From Bin5 sp965207495 (GTDB lineage: Bacteria; Chloroflexota; Anaerolineae; Caldilineales; Caldilineaceae), in assembly GCA_965207495.1 (NCBI GenBank), contig OZ242287.1, positions 5,146,001 through 5,210,000 on the forward strand: a stretch of 64,000 bases of DNA, read 5' to 3'. Position numbers and translations under genes: made by a program. Positions 1 through 8,395 of the stretch are shown piece after piece (the stretch's first letter is position 1; each line of letters starts with the position of its first letter). The notes under the pieces were generated by a model. That model had not been told where the DNA came from. It saw only the letters and a program-made list of their open reading frames with translations, and made no database searches.

Positions 1-63
1 GTCCAAGACATTGAAGGAGCCATAGCCGAAGGCGACGCCGTTTAGTTCGATGAGTGGATTCAT
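1..63 (-). CDS. Metal ABC transporter ATP-binding protein, N-terminal fragment (ZnuC-like)
   Basis: Only the first 21 codons lie in the window; the gene continues past the left edge. The protein begins MNPLIELNGVAFGYGS, the usual opening of an ABC ATPase: a first beta strand followed by an aromatic A-loop residue (the Tyr of GYG) that stacks on ATP adenine. The ATG at 63 is preceded by AAGAGGAAG, a good ribosome binding site. It lies 96 bases downstream of a ZnuA-like gene on the same strand, so it is most simply the ATPase (ZnuC) of the same zinc or manganese importer. The Walker motifs are outside the window, so the family is inferred from the N-terminus and context. Confidence 0.7.
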   Translation of the reverse strand, partial: MNPLIELNGVAFGYGSFNVLD

Positions 64-90
64 TTTCGCTTCCTCTTGAGGAGAGAGTGA

Positions 91-132
91 AGAGGAGTGA
101 GGGGTGAGCGTTTCCTCACCCCTCACTCCTTT
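91..132. terminator. Intercistronic hairpin between znuA-like and znuC-like genes
   Basis: A perfect 15-bp inverted repeat (94-108 with 115-129) closes a 6-base loop CGTTTC. The arm reads GGAGTGAGGGGTGAG. It sits in the 96-base gap between two genes that are read in the same direction, so it may attenuate transcription into the ATPase gene or stabilise the upstream mRNA. A T tract follows it on the plus strand only (CCTTTTG), so it is not a textbook terminator for the minus-strand operon. Confidence 0.5.
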
Positions 133-159
133 TGCACATTACTCTCCCTCTTTTACTCC

Positions 160-1521
160 CTATTCGCTGTCTGGCACATTGCCTACCTCTACTCCATCCA
201 TGAGGGAGGGGTCGCCCCCTAGCACGCTCGCCAGCGTCTTCAGATTTTCCACCATCATACCGATGTAGGTGTGCTCGGGGTCATCGGGTTCGCCCGGAAG
301 TCCGTCGTCCAGCAGTGTGCTTACAGTAACGCCGGTCTCGGATGCGATCAGGTCGATCACGTCTGCCGGGAAGAGGATAGAGCCAAAGATGGCCGGCACG
401 CCTTCGTCGAGCAGCTGGTCGATCAGCGCGGCCACTTCCTGGGCAGACGGCTGGGATATGTCGTTCGGCTGGATGGCGCCGATAACGGTGTAGCCGTAGC
501 GGATGGCAAAGTAGCCGAATGAGTCGTGATAGGTGAGCAGCCGGCGGTTGGATTCAGGGATGGTTGCCGTGGTGGCCACGATGGCTTCATCGAGAGCTAA
601 GAGGCGTGCGGTGTACTCGTTGAAGTTGCTCTCGTAGTAGTCTCTGTTTTCCGGATCGCGTTCCGCCAGGCTGACAAACACGACTTTGGCGTAGCGGATG
701 ACGAAGTTCGGATCGAGGAAGAGATGCGGGTCGGGCTCGCCTTCTTCCTCTGCGAGGTCATGTCCGTCATCGTCTTCTTCGTGGTCGTCCTCTTCGGCGT
801 GACCGTGTTCGTCATCGTCGTCGTCGTGGTCGTCCTCTTCGGCGTGGCCATGCTCGTCATCGTCGTCGTCGTGGGCTTCCTCTCCGGCGTGGCCGTGTTC
901 GTCATCGTCGTCGTGGTCGTCCTCTTCGGCGTGGCCATGTTCGTCATCGTCGTCGTGGTCGTCTTCTTCGGCGTGGCCATGTTCGTCATCGTCGTCGTCG
1001 TGGCCTTCCTCTTCGGCGTGGCCGTGTTCGTCATCGTCGTCGTGGTCGTCCTCTTCGGCGTGGCCGTGTTCGTCATCGTCTTCTTCGTGGTCGTCCTCAT
1101 CTTCGGCGTGACCATGATGGTGTTCCTGGCCATAGATGAGTTCATCGGGACCGGCAACCGCGGCTGCCAACTCGATGATCTCGGCGCCCTCTTTCAGATT
1201 GGCTTCGGCCAGCTTCAATGTCGACTCATCGAGGTGCATTCCGTTAAAGAAGATCAGATCGGCCTGCGACAGTCTCACGGCATCGGAGGGCCTCGGCTCG
1301 AAGGTATGGGGGTCAGCGCCCGGGGGCATGATGGCGTCGAGGTCGATTCGGCCGCCCCCGATGTTGTAGACAATATTTGCGACCGGCAAGATTGAGACTA
1401 CAACGCGTAGGCGTTCTTCCTCGGCGGGGGTGTCAGTCGTTTCAGGCGCGATCGGTCCGCAAGCGGCAAGGAGGACCAGGATGGCCAGAAGCGAGAGCAG
1501 AGTTCGAAGTGAGTAATGCAT
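160..1521 (-). CDS. znuA: Zinc-binding ABC transporter lipoprotein with long His/Asp repeat (ZnuA-like)
   Basis: Periplasmic-side solute-binding protein of the cluster A-I (ZnuA/TroA) family that delivers Zn2+ or Mn2+ to an ABC importer. The start was placed at the ATG at 1521: it opens the signal sequence MHYSLRTLLSLLAIL with lipobox LLAAC, and it avoids overlap with the fur gene; the longer frame from 1614 has no signal peptide at its end. Metal ligands of the family are visible: His in DPHTFEP, His in DPHLFLDP, His in YHDSFGYF. Between the first and second ligand is an unusually long acidic His loop of about 130 residues made of eight 14-15-residue units ending EHGHA (the last one degenerate), encoded by a 42-45-bp tandem DNA repeat. 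Such His loops act as zinc chaperones in ZnuA, but are normally much shorter. About 453 residues. Confidence 0.9.
   Translation of the reverse strand: MHYSLRTLLSLLAILVLLAACGPIAPETTDTPAEEERLRVVVSILPVANIVYNIGGGRIDLDAIMPPGADPHTFEPRPSDAVRLSQADLIFFNGMHLDESTLKLAEANLKEGAEIIELAAAVAGPDELIYGQEHHHGHAEDEDDHEEDDDEHGHAEEDDHDDDDEHGHAEEEGHDDDDDEHGHAEEDDHDDDDEHGHAEEDDHDDDDEHGHAGEEAHDDDDDEHGHAEEDDHDDDDDEHGHAEEDDHEEDDDGHDLAEEEGEPDPHLFLDPNFVIRYAKVVFVSLAERDPENRDYYESNFNEYTARLLALDEAIVATTATIPESNRRLLTYHDSFGYFAIRYGYTVIGAIQPNDISQPSAQEVAALIDQLLDEGVPAIFGSILFPADVIDLIASETGVTVSTLLDDGLPGEPDDPEHTYIGMMVENLKTLASVLGGDPSLMDGVEVGNVPDSE
735..1130 (-). repeat. Coding tandem repeat, 42-45 bp unit (His/Asp-rich loop)
   Basis: Eight imperfect units encode DDHDDDDEHGHAEE-type peptides inside the ZnuA-like gene. 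The DNA is nearly pure GTCGTC/CTCTTCGGCGTGGCC on the plus strand. Units differ by whole codons, as expected from slippage or recombination, so the copy number probably varies between strains. Confidence 0.85.
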
Positions 1522-1573
1522 CTTTGCGGGTACCCTTTCGTCAGATTGACGCGATGTGCTGCCAAGAGCGGCG

Positions 1574-2011
1574 TCAGGCACCGGCAGAGTCACGACAGTC
1601 TGTGCATTGCCCAAAGAATGAGAGATGACTTACGTCGATCTCAAAGTCGTATTGGGACTCCATTGCCCGGCGAAAGGAACGCAAGACGCTGTGCGGCAGC
1701 TCAAGCAAGCCGTCACAGGAGCGGCAAACGAGGTGGTGATGCGGTTCTGGGCCGGCCATTTCGTAGGCAAGCCGGCCGTCGGCCATATACACCATCGCCA
1801 GAACGCGCTGTTCTGTCAGAAAGTGCAGTACTCGGTAGACAGTGGCCCGGCTCAGCGTAGGAGCGATGCGGTGTACATGATCGTACACTGCTTCGGGCGT
1901 AACATGTTCACCCAGTTGGCAGACGGCGTCCAGGATTAGCTGACGCTGGGGCGTCACCCGGAAGCCGGCCTTACGTAACTGTCGATTGATTTCTGCGGTG
2001 TTGTGGCTCAT
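1574..2011 (-). CDS. Fur-family metalloregulator, probably Zur
   Basis: A 145-residue ferric-uptake-regulator family repressor. The N-terminal winged helix is visible (LRKAGFRVTPQRQLILDAV, then SRATVYRVLHFL as the recognition helix), followed by the dimerisation domain with the regulatory metal cluster PEPHHHLVCRSC and a second CxxC (CTDC) that together form the structural zinc site. The ATG at 2011 was chosen because the longer frame begins with a TTG inside the inverted repeat described at 2024-2043. It is flanked by three ZnuA-like genes in the same orientation, so zinc is the likely signal (Zur); Mn or Fe sensing cannot be excluded from sequence. Its promoter carries an overlapping palindrome, which suggests autoregulation. 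Confidence 0.88.
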   Translation of the reverse strand: MSHNTAEINRQLRKAGFRVTPQRQLILDAVCQLGEHVTPEAVYDHVHRIAPTLSRATVYRVLHFLTEQRVLAMVYMADGRLAYEMAGPEPHHHLVCRSCDGLLELPHSVLRSFRRAMESQYDFEIDVSHLSFFGQCTDCRDSAGA

Positions 2012-2023
2012 GACATTTTTGTT

Positions 2024-2043
2024 TGTTGCGAAAAGTTGCAACA
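2024..2043. promoter_or_regulatory. Candidate Zur/Fur operator palindrome
   Basis: Inverted repeat TGTTGC (2024-2029), 8-base spacer, GCAACA (2038-2043). It begins 6 bases downstream of the -10 box of the fur-like gene and therefore covers the predicted transcription start. The position fits a repressor site. The sequence does not match the E. coli or B. subtilis Zur consensus exactly, so the assignment rests on symmetry and location. Confidence 0.5.
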
Positions 2044-2049
2044 GGTAAT

Positions 2050-2078
2050 ATGCTAGCGCAATCTGAGGGAGGTGTCAA
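2050..2078 (-). promoter_or_regulatory. Promoter of the fur/zur-znuA unit
   Basis: On the minus strand a perfect -35 TTGACA (2073-2078) is separated by 17 bases from TAGCAT (2050-2055), which matches 4 of 6 bases of the -10 consensus. The downstream gene starts at 2011, leaving a leader of about 30 bases that contains the palindrome. Confidence 0.6.
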
Positions 2079-2211
2079 CCCTTATTTTCCTACATCAGCA
2101 GTATCGCGTCAAAGTCAGCCTTGCCGACGGCGAGATTTTGCCGGCAAGACTGATAAGCCGCGAAAGCATTACAAGCTGTCCTCATGTAGGCACGGCACCA
2201 CCTGAACGGTT

Positions 2212-3192
2212 CTACTGCATGTCGGGCACGTTGCGGGTCTCGATGCCTTCCAGCAGGGAAGGGTCACCGCCAAGCGCTCCGGCAATCAGCGTCATATTTT
2301 GCACTCTCATATTGATGTAGGAGTGCTCAAGGTCACCAGGTACACCCGGCAGGTCGTCGTCATTCAGCATGACGATAGGGACGCCTGACTCGCGGCTGAT
2401 CTGATCCATAACCGATGATGGGGTAAAGGAGGAGCCAAAGATGGCGGGCAGCTCTTTTTCGCGCAACAGGTCAATGATATCGGCGACATCGTGTGCGGAT
2501 GGTTCGGAGAAGTCGTGCGGCTGAATCGAGCCAAGGATGGTGTAGCCATAGCGACGCGCGAAATAACCGAAAGAGTTGTGATAGCTGAGAAGCTGGCGGT
2601 TGTCCTCGGGTATGCTGGCGGTGACGGCGTGAATCGCGGCGTCAAGCTCTTGGATGCGGGCGGTGTACTGTTCGTAGTTGGCTTGATAGTCGGCGGCGTT
2701 GTCCGGATCGCGTTCCACCATTGTGTCGCGGATCACTTCGACGAATGCGAGCACAAAGCTTGAGTCGCCTCCCAAGTGTAGATCGATGGCGCCGTGATCG
2801 TCGAGGATGTATTCGGCGGGGTCAATCGACTCGGCCAACAGTACGACCTTGTTGACGTCGCCGACGATGGCGCCGATGCGTGCGCGGATCGCCTGAGGTT
2901 GGGTTGCGCCGCGAATGAAGACGATATCGGCCTCGGTCAATTTGGTGATGTCACCTGGCGTTGGTTCAAAGTGGTGCGGGTCGGTCCCTTGGGCAACGAG
3001 GCGATTGATGGTGACGTGATTGCCGGCAATGTTATAGATATGGTTGGCAATGACGTTTCCCATTGTGAAGACGTTCAGACGCGGCTGTTCTGGTTCGGCG
3101 CTGGTTGTCTCCGCAGGGGTAATGGGGACACAGGCGGCCAAGAGGAGCAACAGCGCAAGGAGCGGCAGCAGAGTTCGGGATGTGTTGCGCAT
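2212..3192 (-). CDS. ZnuA-like metal-binding lipoprotein, paralogue 2
   Basis: About 326 residues, solute-binding protein of the ZnuA/TroA family. ATG at 3192 is preceded by AAAGGAG at good spacing and opens the lipoprotein signal MRNTSRTLLPLLALL with lipobox LLAAC. Metal-site motifs are DPHHFEP and YHNSFGYF. The second-ligand region reads IDLHLGGDSSF instead of the usual DPHLWLDP, so the His is kept but its surroundings diverge, and there is no His-rich loop. This may indicate a different metal or affinity from its neighbours. A weak promoter (TTGAAT, 17 bases, TATTAA) can be seen just upstream, so it need not depend only on the preceding gene. Confidence 0.85.
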   Translation of the reverse strand: MRNTSRTLLPLLALLLLLAACVPITPAETTSAEPEQPRLNVFTMGNVIANHIYNIAGNHVTINRLVAQGTDPHHFEPTPGDITKLTEADIVFIRGATQPQAIRARIGAIVGDVNKVVLLAESIDPAEYILDDHGAIDLHLGGDSSFVLAFVEVIRDTMVERDPDNAADYQANYEQYTARIQELDAAIHAVTASIPEDNRQLLSYHNSFGYFARRYGYTILGSIQPHDFSEPSAHDVADIIDLLREKELPAIFGSSFTPSSVMDQISRESGVPIVMLNDDDLPGVPGDLEHSYINMRVQNMTLIAGALGGDPSLLEGIETRNVPDMQ

Positions 3193-3288
3193 GACGGGAT
3201 CTCCTTTGTCCGGTAGGGGCTTAATATCGGTCTTCATTGACGAATTCAAGGCATCCACTAGAGTCTTCGTTATCTGGCGCTGCAGAAG

Positions 3289-4284
3289 TTACTGGTTAAC
3301 AGACGTATCGGGGCCGGGCACGTTGCCAGTCTCCAGACCATCCATCAACGAGGGGTCGCCGCCGAGAGCATCCGCCATTGCTTTCAGATTTTCTACCATC
3401 ATGCTGATGTAGGAATGTTCCGGATCGCCGGGGTCTCCGGGGAGATCGTCGTCGCTCAAAGTACTGACAAATTGCACGCCCACTTCGCGGCCGATCTGAT
3501 CGACAACGGGGGAGGGGAAGACCTCCGAGCCAAAGATAGCGGGTACGCCGCCTGCGCGCAATTGGTCTATGAGGGCCGCGACTTCCTGACCTGACGGTTC
3601 GGAGAAGTCGGCCGGTTGGATGGCGCCCAAGACTGTGTAGCCGTAGCGGGGCGCGAAGTATGCGAACGAGTCGTGGTAGGTATAGAGTTTGCGATTTTCT
3701 GCAGGGATGCTAGCGGTCGTGGCCTGAATGGCGGCATCGAGGGCATGGATACGGACTGCGAATTCATCGTAGTTGGCTTTGTAGGCGTCGGCGTTGTCTG
3801 GGTCGCGGGCGGTCAGTTTGTCGAGTACGATTTCGGCGTATTCGAGGGCGAAGAGTGGGTCGGTCCAGAGGTGTGGATTGGGGCTGCCGGCCTCTTCGGG
3901 GAAGGAGAAGTCGTAGACGTAGTCTTCGGGATCGATTACCAGTTCACCCAGTAGAATGATTTCGCCCCCGTCCTTCAGGTTGGCCTCGGCCATTCTCATT
4001 GCGGACGTTTCCAGGTCGAGCCCGTTGATGAAGATGAGATCGGCCTTGGCGAGGGTTACGGCATCGGAAGGGGCGAGTTCGAAGGTATGGGAGTTGGTGC
4101 CGGCGGGCACGAGGCCGGTCAAGTCGACTAGGTCGCCGCTGATGTTGTAGACGATGTTGGTGAGGGGGGAGACGGTGGCGACGACTTGGAGGCGGTTCGA
4201 CTGAGTTTCAGAGCTATTTCCTCCGCAGGAGGTTAGGAGTAAGAACAGCACCAGGAGGAGGAGAATCCTGGGGGAAGTACGCAT
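3289..4284 (-). CDS. ZnuA-like metal-binding lipoprotein, paralogue 3
   Basis: About 331 residues, third tandem ZnuA/TroA-family solute-binding protein. The start at 4284 gives signal MRTSPRILLLLVLFLLLTSC with a lipobox Cys; an in-frame ATG at 4308 (MSPKGIVRMRT) is an alternative start. The longer frame up to 4407 begins inside the -10 box of the predicted promoter and is rejected. Ligand motifs: NSHTFELAP, NPHLWTDP, YHDSFAYF. The short acidic loop holds almost no His. It closely resembles the His-rich paralogue at 160-1521 in its C-terminal half (SEVFPSPVVDQIGREVG versus SILFPADVIDLIASETG), so the three genes are products of local duplication. Confidence 0.85.
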   Translation of the reverse strand: MRTSPRILLLLVLFLLLTSCGGNSSETQSNRLQVVATVSPLTNIVYNISGDLVDLTGLVPAGTNSHTFELAPSDAVTLAKADLIFINGLDLETSAMRMAEANLKDGGEIILLGELVIDPEDYVYDFSFPEEAGSPNPHLWTDPLFALEYAEIVLDKLTARDPDNADAYKANYDEFAVRIHALDAAIQATTASIPAENRKLYTYHDSFAYFAPRYGYTVLGAIQPADFSEPSGQEVAALIDQLRAGGVPAIFGSEVFPSPVVDQIGREVGVQFVSTLSDDDLPGDPGDPEHSYISMMVENLKAMADALGGDPSLMDGLETGNVPGPDTSVNQ

Positions 4285-4397
4285 ACGTACGATGCCTTTC
4301 GGTGACATGAGAACGACGGCCTCAGGAGGGTTTTGGGACAGTTCTTGGGTATGGAATATTGGGGGGATCTTTAGTACGAATTGATGGTATTGGCCCA

Positions 4398-4427
4398 ATT
4401 TTAGCACTTTTTTGGCAAGGTTTCCAA
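4398..4427 (-). promoter_or_regulatory. Predicted promoter for the third ZnuA-like gene
   Basis: Minus-strand TTGGAA (4422-4427), 18-base spacer, TAAAAT (4398-4403, 5 of 6 matches to the -10 consensus). An 11-bp palindrome ATTGG-C-CCAAT (4389-4399) overlaps the predicted start of transcription and could be an operator. The rest of the 295-base gap 4285-4579 shows nothing else recognisable. Confidence 0.4.
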
Positions 4428-4579
4428 TTGTGATTGGGTGTGTTGTGGGGGTCGCGGGGGTTGGTATGGGGGGAGGTTGCTTGCAGGGAAAGGACTACGG
4501 GCCAGATTGTGGTATGCGCAATTGCGGCAGCGCCCGGATGCGTCACGTTATACCTTCACCAAAGTCCCGCAGTCCTACT

Positions 4580-5629
4580 TTACAGGCGCTTCTCGAACAG
4601 GGCGTAGTGATGCTGCCAGGCGGGGGTGCCCTTTTTGGCGTAGGACTCGCTCTGGAGGCCGGAGCGGACGAGCGCGGCGATGGCGAACTGGGCGCCCTTG
4701 GCGACGGCGGACTTGACGGCCAGATGGGCGAGCGCGTTCGACAGTCTTTGGCCGCGCGCTTGTTTTGTCACGGCTGTGCTCTTGAGGACGGCGTAGGTCT
4801 CGGGGGTTGCGCCCGGGGAAGGGAGATGCTGGTCGGTGAATACGTAGAAGAAGCCTACATCGTCCCCCTGCGGAGAGACGGCCACGCAGGTACAGTCCTG
4901 GCCCGGCTTATAGAATTGGCCGATGAACTGGTCGAAGAGAGGTTGGGGCAGGCTTTCGAACAGGAAGTTGTCTGCAAAGGCTTCATTAGCGATGCGGTAG
5001 AACATTGATGATTCGCCTTGGAACAGGCGGGACCAATCCAGCTGGCGAAAGCGGAAACCTTTTGCGAGCGCGCCTTTGTAGTCGTTTTCCGTCTCCGTCA
5101 GAAACCGATCGAGGTTGCCGAATGCGGTCGAGTGGTAGTCGATGCTGTGTTCGAATCCTGCGGCCAGGAAGTGCTCCACGTAGTCGGGCGGGTTGACCGG
5201 TTCCCAGGGGAAGCAACGCTGGTCTCGCTCGTTCACGCGAAAGCGGTAGGGGAGCCAGGTGTTCAGGTTCAGGGGTCCGTACACGCGCGACGCCCTGCCC
5301 TGCAAAAAGCCGCAGGCGGCTTCGATCAGTATCCGGGCCGCCCTTTCGGTTCCGGCGAGACGGATGTCGACCTCAAAGAAGCCGATATAGCCGGTCTGCG
5401 GATAGCGGGATGACAGGCTGGCGCCGATGCGACCGATGGGGGCGCCGTCCTGTTCCAGGATCCAGAAGTCGCGCGGCACTGGCAGCTGCATTTCGATGAG
5501 CCCCTGCTCCAGCTGCTCGGGGATGAGCGCGTTGCGATAGCGGCCAGAGCGGAGTTGGGTCGGGAGCAGGGAAAACGCGCGGGCAAAGGCGCGCTGGTCG
5601 GCGGCGTGCGCGTAACTTTTGAGATTCAT
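4580..5629 (-). CDS. GNAT-like N-acyltransferase, last gene of the biosynthetic operon
   Basis: 349 residues counted from the ATG at 5629, which overlaps the stop codon of the preceding gene (ATGA), indicating translational coupling; the upstream extension of this frame is Arg-rich shadow sequence. The region PIGRIGASLSSRYPQTGYIGFFEV and following helix (RILIEAACGFLQGRA) look like the core beta4-beta5 of an acyl-CoA-dependent N-acyltransferase fold, and a second half (AVLKSTAVTKQARGQRLSNALAHLA) resembles the acetyl-CoA pyrophosphate loop, so it may be a double GNAT domain. The substrate is unknown. Being the fifth gene of the operon, it probably acylates an amine in the product, perhaps the amino group delivered by the BtaA-like enzyme (inference). 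Confidence 0.7.
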   Translation of the reverse strand: MNLKSYAHAADQRAFARAFSLLPTQLRSGRYRNALIPEQLEQGLIEMQLPVPRDFWILEQDGAPIGRIGASLSSRYPQTGYIGFFEVDIRLAGTERAARILIEAACGFLQGRASRVYGPLNLNTWLPYRFRVNERDQRCFPWEPVNPPDYVEHFLAAGFEHSIDYHSTAFGNLDRFLTETENDYKGALAKGFRFRQLDWSRLFQGESSMFYRIANEAFADNFLFESLPQPLFDQFIGQFYKPGQDCTCVAVSPQGDDVGFFYVFTDQHLPSPGATPETYAVLKSTAVTKQARGQRLSNALAHLAVKSAVAKGAQFAIAALVRSGLQSESYAKKGTPAWQHHYALFEKRL

Positions 5630-8391
5630 TGCAGGATTCTCACCTCTCCTTTGGCGGCGTCCATGCGGACACGCTGGCCCGTCTGCAACTTCTGCATCAG
5701 CCCTCCGGTAATGCCGACGATGGTGGGAAGCCCAAGTTCGCGGGCGACGACGGCTGAATGGGAGAGCAGACTGCCGCGTTCGATGAGGAGGCCGGTGCAG
5801 GAGGGGTAGAGGGGGACCCAGCCGGGATCGGTTCGGGCAGTGACCAGAATCTGCTGGTCGAGCTGCTCGGCCTCCTGCGGTGTGCGGGCGACAAGGACGA
5901 CGCCTTCGACGACGCCGGGGCAACATGGTGTGCCGGTCAGAATGTTGGGATCGTCTGTCGCGCGTTGATCGAGGTCGGGGCGCAACAGGTCTGCTGCGTC
6001 GAGGAGTTGGGGCTGCTGCGCCCAGGCGCCCACTGCACCCTGGGTAAGGAAACGGTCCGGCGGGTCCGGCGCCTGGCGGAATCCGACGTACTCCTGCCGC
6101 CTGAAGGTTGCCAGCCCGCCCAGATCAGTTATGGCCAATCGGCCCTCGACAAAAGCGGATATTTCGTCCAGGGTCAGATAGAAGACGTCGTCGACGGCCT
6201 CCAGTACGTTAAGACGGACCATCTGGAGGCCGATGCCGCGGAACAGATGGCGGGCGAGGCCGAAGACCTTTGTCCTGTCGAAGCGCAGGTTTTCGCGTTG
6301 CCGGACGGTGCGCCGCGCCTGCTTGAGTACCCAGCGGTAGACAGGCCGCTTCCAGGCGGACAGCGCACTGTCGATCCGGCCCTCGGCTGCATTGCGAATC
6401 GCTTTTTCGCGCTCGATCATGGCGTCAATGTCATAGGCTTTGTCGCGGACGTAACGGGCGATTGCGCTGATGACGAAGGTGGGATCGTCGTGCAGGTCCG
6501 GTTCCTCCAGTTTCAGCTCGTTGACGGATCGGAAACCGTAGAGGTCAAGAAACTCGCCGAGCATGGCGGCGACGTGGGGCGCCCGATCCCGTTCCTGCCA
6601 GACCTGGGCAGGCGGCGATTCGATGAACCAGGCTCTGGTCTGCGTGTCTCCTTCGTCGATGCGGGCGGCTATCTTCATCAGCATGCGGGTGGGCGCGGTG
6701 CTCACGAGACCGCCTTCGCCGCAGAGCAGGTCATTCTGGAGGGAGGAGGCGTCGCCCGGCTGGCGCTGGGGGTCTTCGGCGGTGCTTGTTTCGGGCTGAT
6801 CCTGGCAGATCCAGCTCTCGGTAAGTTTCTTGAGGAGTCCGAAAAAGACCATGCAGAGATAGTCGTTGATGATCGGGGCGTGCCACCTTTGCAGTAGTTC
6901 TTCCTCGATGGCGGCGTAGTGTTCCAGCAGCGCGTTCAGGGACATTGTGTCGAAGTCAAGCCGGCGCGACGGTTCGTAGACGGCGGAGAATCTTGTTTGA
7001 AACTCGTCGACGATGCGATCGAGGCGGATGAAATGCCAGATGGTTGTGGCGGTTACGGCAAGTTGGCGGAGGCGCGAGGGGCGCGGCGGCTCTTGCAGTT
7101 CGTCGAAGAGGGATGACAGTTCCGGGCCGAGGCTCTGCTGCAGGCCCATCATCGTTTCCATGAAGGCGTCGCTGCGCCCGCCGACGGGCAGCATACGAAT
7201 GAGCCGGTACCAGTTGATGAGGTTGTAGTAGATACGGCCCTGAATCAGGCCGAGCATATTGCGAAACATGTCGTCGTGTTCCTCGACAACATGTTCGGGG
7301 ATGCCCATGATTTGGCAGAACTGGATGTAGACCTGGCGGTAGGCCCTGCTGGCGAAACTGAAGGTCAGGGGCGAGGTTATCCCTTCGTAGCTTTCGATAA
7401 TGTTGGCGTTGTCCCAGAGGGCGTATTGCTGACCGATTACGTCCTTATCGTAGAAGGCCTCGGGGGGAAGGGTGGTGATAGGGCGCGTCTGCAGAAGGAA
7501 GAGCTGGCCGTCCTGGTCGAACGCCCACTCGCAATCCTGGGGCGATCCCATCAACTCTTCCAGGCACAGCACCTGTTCGGCCACCGTCTTGACCTGCTGA
7601 TCGGTGAGGCAGGGGCGTGTCTGGTCCTCAGCTGGAACGGGGGCCGGTTGGATGCCGCCTTGGGCGCGCTGGCGGTAGGCTTCGGCCTTGCGTGCGATCC
7701 TGGCTTCGACGGACTGGGTGCGGCGGTCGACGGTGAAATGATCGGATTCCAGCGCGCCGCTGACGAGGCCTTCGCCCAGCCCATAGACGGCATCGACGAT
7801 GATCTGATCGCGGTCGAGCGGCGCGACGGGATTGCGCGAAAAGGCGACGCCGGCCACCTCAGCGGGCACCATTTTCTGGATGACGACGGCGACGCGGATG
7901 CCGCTGACGGGCAGTTCCTGCTGTTGGCGGTAGGTGAGGGCCCTTTCGGAGAAGCCGGAGGCCCAGCAGCGCCTTACCGATGCCGATATCGCGTCATCTC
8001 CCTTCTGATAGAGGAACGAAGAGAGCTGGCCGGCAAATGAGGCGGTGGGCGAGTCTTCGTCGATGGCGCTTGAGCGAATCGCGAGAAAAGAGTCGCCCAG
8101 GTTCATGGTTTCGATCATCCGGAACAGTTCGTCCTCGACCTGGGCGGGGAGCGGCTTGGAAAGGAAAAGCTCTTCAACCTGGCGGGCAAACTGGCCGCGG
8201 TCTCCCGCGAGCGTCAACCGGTCGTGCAGCCCGTATTGTTTGACGAAGGCATCGAAAGCGTGCGCAGATAGACAGAACCAGGCAGGCACGCGCAGGCCGT
8301 GCTGGGTGATGCGGGCCAGATTGGCGGCCTTGCCGCCGCCGTCGGCGCAGAAGAGGGAGGAACTGTCGTTGCTGGTAAGGATCAGTGTCAT
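5626..8391 (-). CDS. PEP-synthase/rifampicin-phosphotransferase-like enzyme
   Basis: 921 residues. Domain order read from sequence: N-terminal PPDK/PEP-synthase ATP-grasp domain (residues about 1-330; GGGKAANLARI, AIRSSAIDEDSPTASFAG, DCEWAFDQDGQLFLLQTRPIT), a long helical middle region (about 330-800), and a C-terminal swivelling phosphohistidine domain (about 815-921) with the catalytic His in GSLLSHSAVVARELGLP. The PEP/pyruvate TIM barrel of true PEP synthase is missing. This architecture is that of rifampin phosphotransferase, in which ATP gives a phosphohistidine that phosphorylates a bound small molecule, so the enzyme probably phosphorylates or activates an intermediate of the operon pathway. 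The start ATG at 8391 lies 4 bases after the upstream stop and the end overlaps the next start. Confidence 0.85.
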   Translation of the reverse strand: MTLILTSNDSSSLFCADGGGKAANLARITQHGLRVPAWFCLSAHAFDAFVKQYGLHDRLTLAGDRGQFARQVEELFLSKPLPAQVEDELFRMIETMNLGDSFLAIRSSAIDEDSPTASFAGQLSSFLYQKGDDAISASVRRCWASGFSERALTYRQQQELPVSGIRVAVVIQKMVPAEVAGVAFSRNPVAPLDRDQIIVDAVYGLGEGLVSGALESDHFTVDRRTQSVEARIARKAEAYRQRAQGGIQPAPVPAEDQTRPCLTDQQVKTVAEQVLCLEELMGSPQDCEWAFDQDGQLFLLQTRPITTLPPEAFYDKDVIGQQYALWDNANIIESYEGITSPLTFSFASRAYRQVYIQFCQIMGIPEHVVEEHDDMFRNMLGLIQGRIYYNLINWYRLIRMLPVGGRSDAFMETMMGLQQSLGPELSSLFDELQEPPRPSRLRQLAVTATTIWHFIRLDRIVDEFQTRFSAVYEPSRRLDFDTMSLNALLEHYAAIEEELLQRWHAPIINDYLCMVFFGLLKKLTESWICQDQPETSTAEDPQRQPGDASSLQNDLLCGEGGLVSTAPTRMLMKIAARIDEGDTQTRAWFIESPPAQVWQERDRAPHVAAMLGEFLDLYGFRSVNELKLEEPDLHDDPTFVISAIARYVRDKAYDIDAMIEREKAIRNAAEGRIDSALSAWKRPVYRWVLKQARRTVRQRENLRFDRTKVFGLARHLFRGIGLQMVRLNVLEAVDDVFYLTLDEISAFVEGRLAITDLGGLATFRRQEYVGFRQAPDPPDRFLTQGAVGAWAQQPQLLDAADLLRPDLDQRATDDPNILTGTPCCPGVVEGVVLVARTPQEAEQLDQQILVTARTDPGWVPLYPSCTGLLIERGSLLSHSAVVARELGLPTIVGITGGLMQKLQTGQRVRMDAAKGEVRILQ

Positions 8392-8395
8392 GCCG

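Noticed and set aside
597..1395. Long Thr-rich and Val/Phe-rich open frames on both strands within the ZnuA-like gene
   Set aside because: They are shadow frames of the GTC-rich tandem repeat that encodes the His/Asp loop; the ZnuA frame has a signal peptide and metal ligands.
5630..5926. 99-residue Arg/Pro-rich N-terminal extension of the GNAT protein
   Set aside because: It overlaps the swivel domain of the PEP-synthase-like gene in another frame; the ATGA overlap at 5626-5629 gives a better start.
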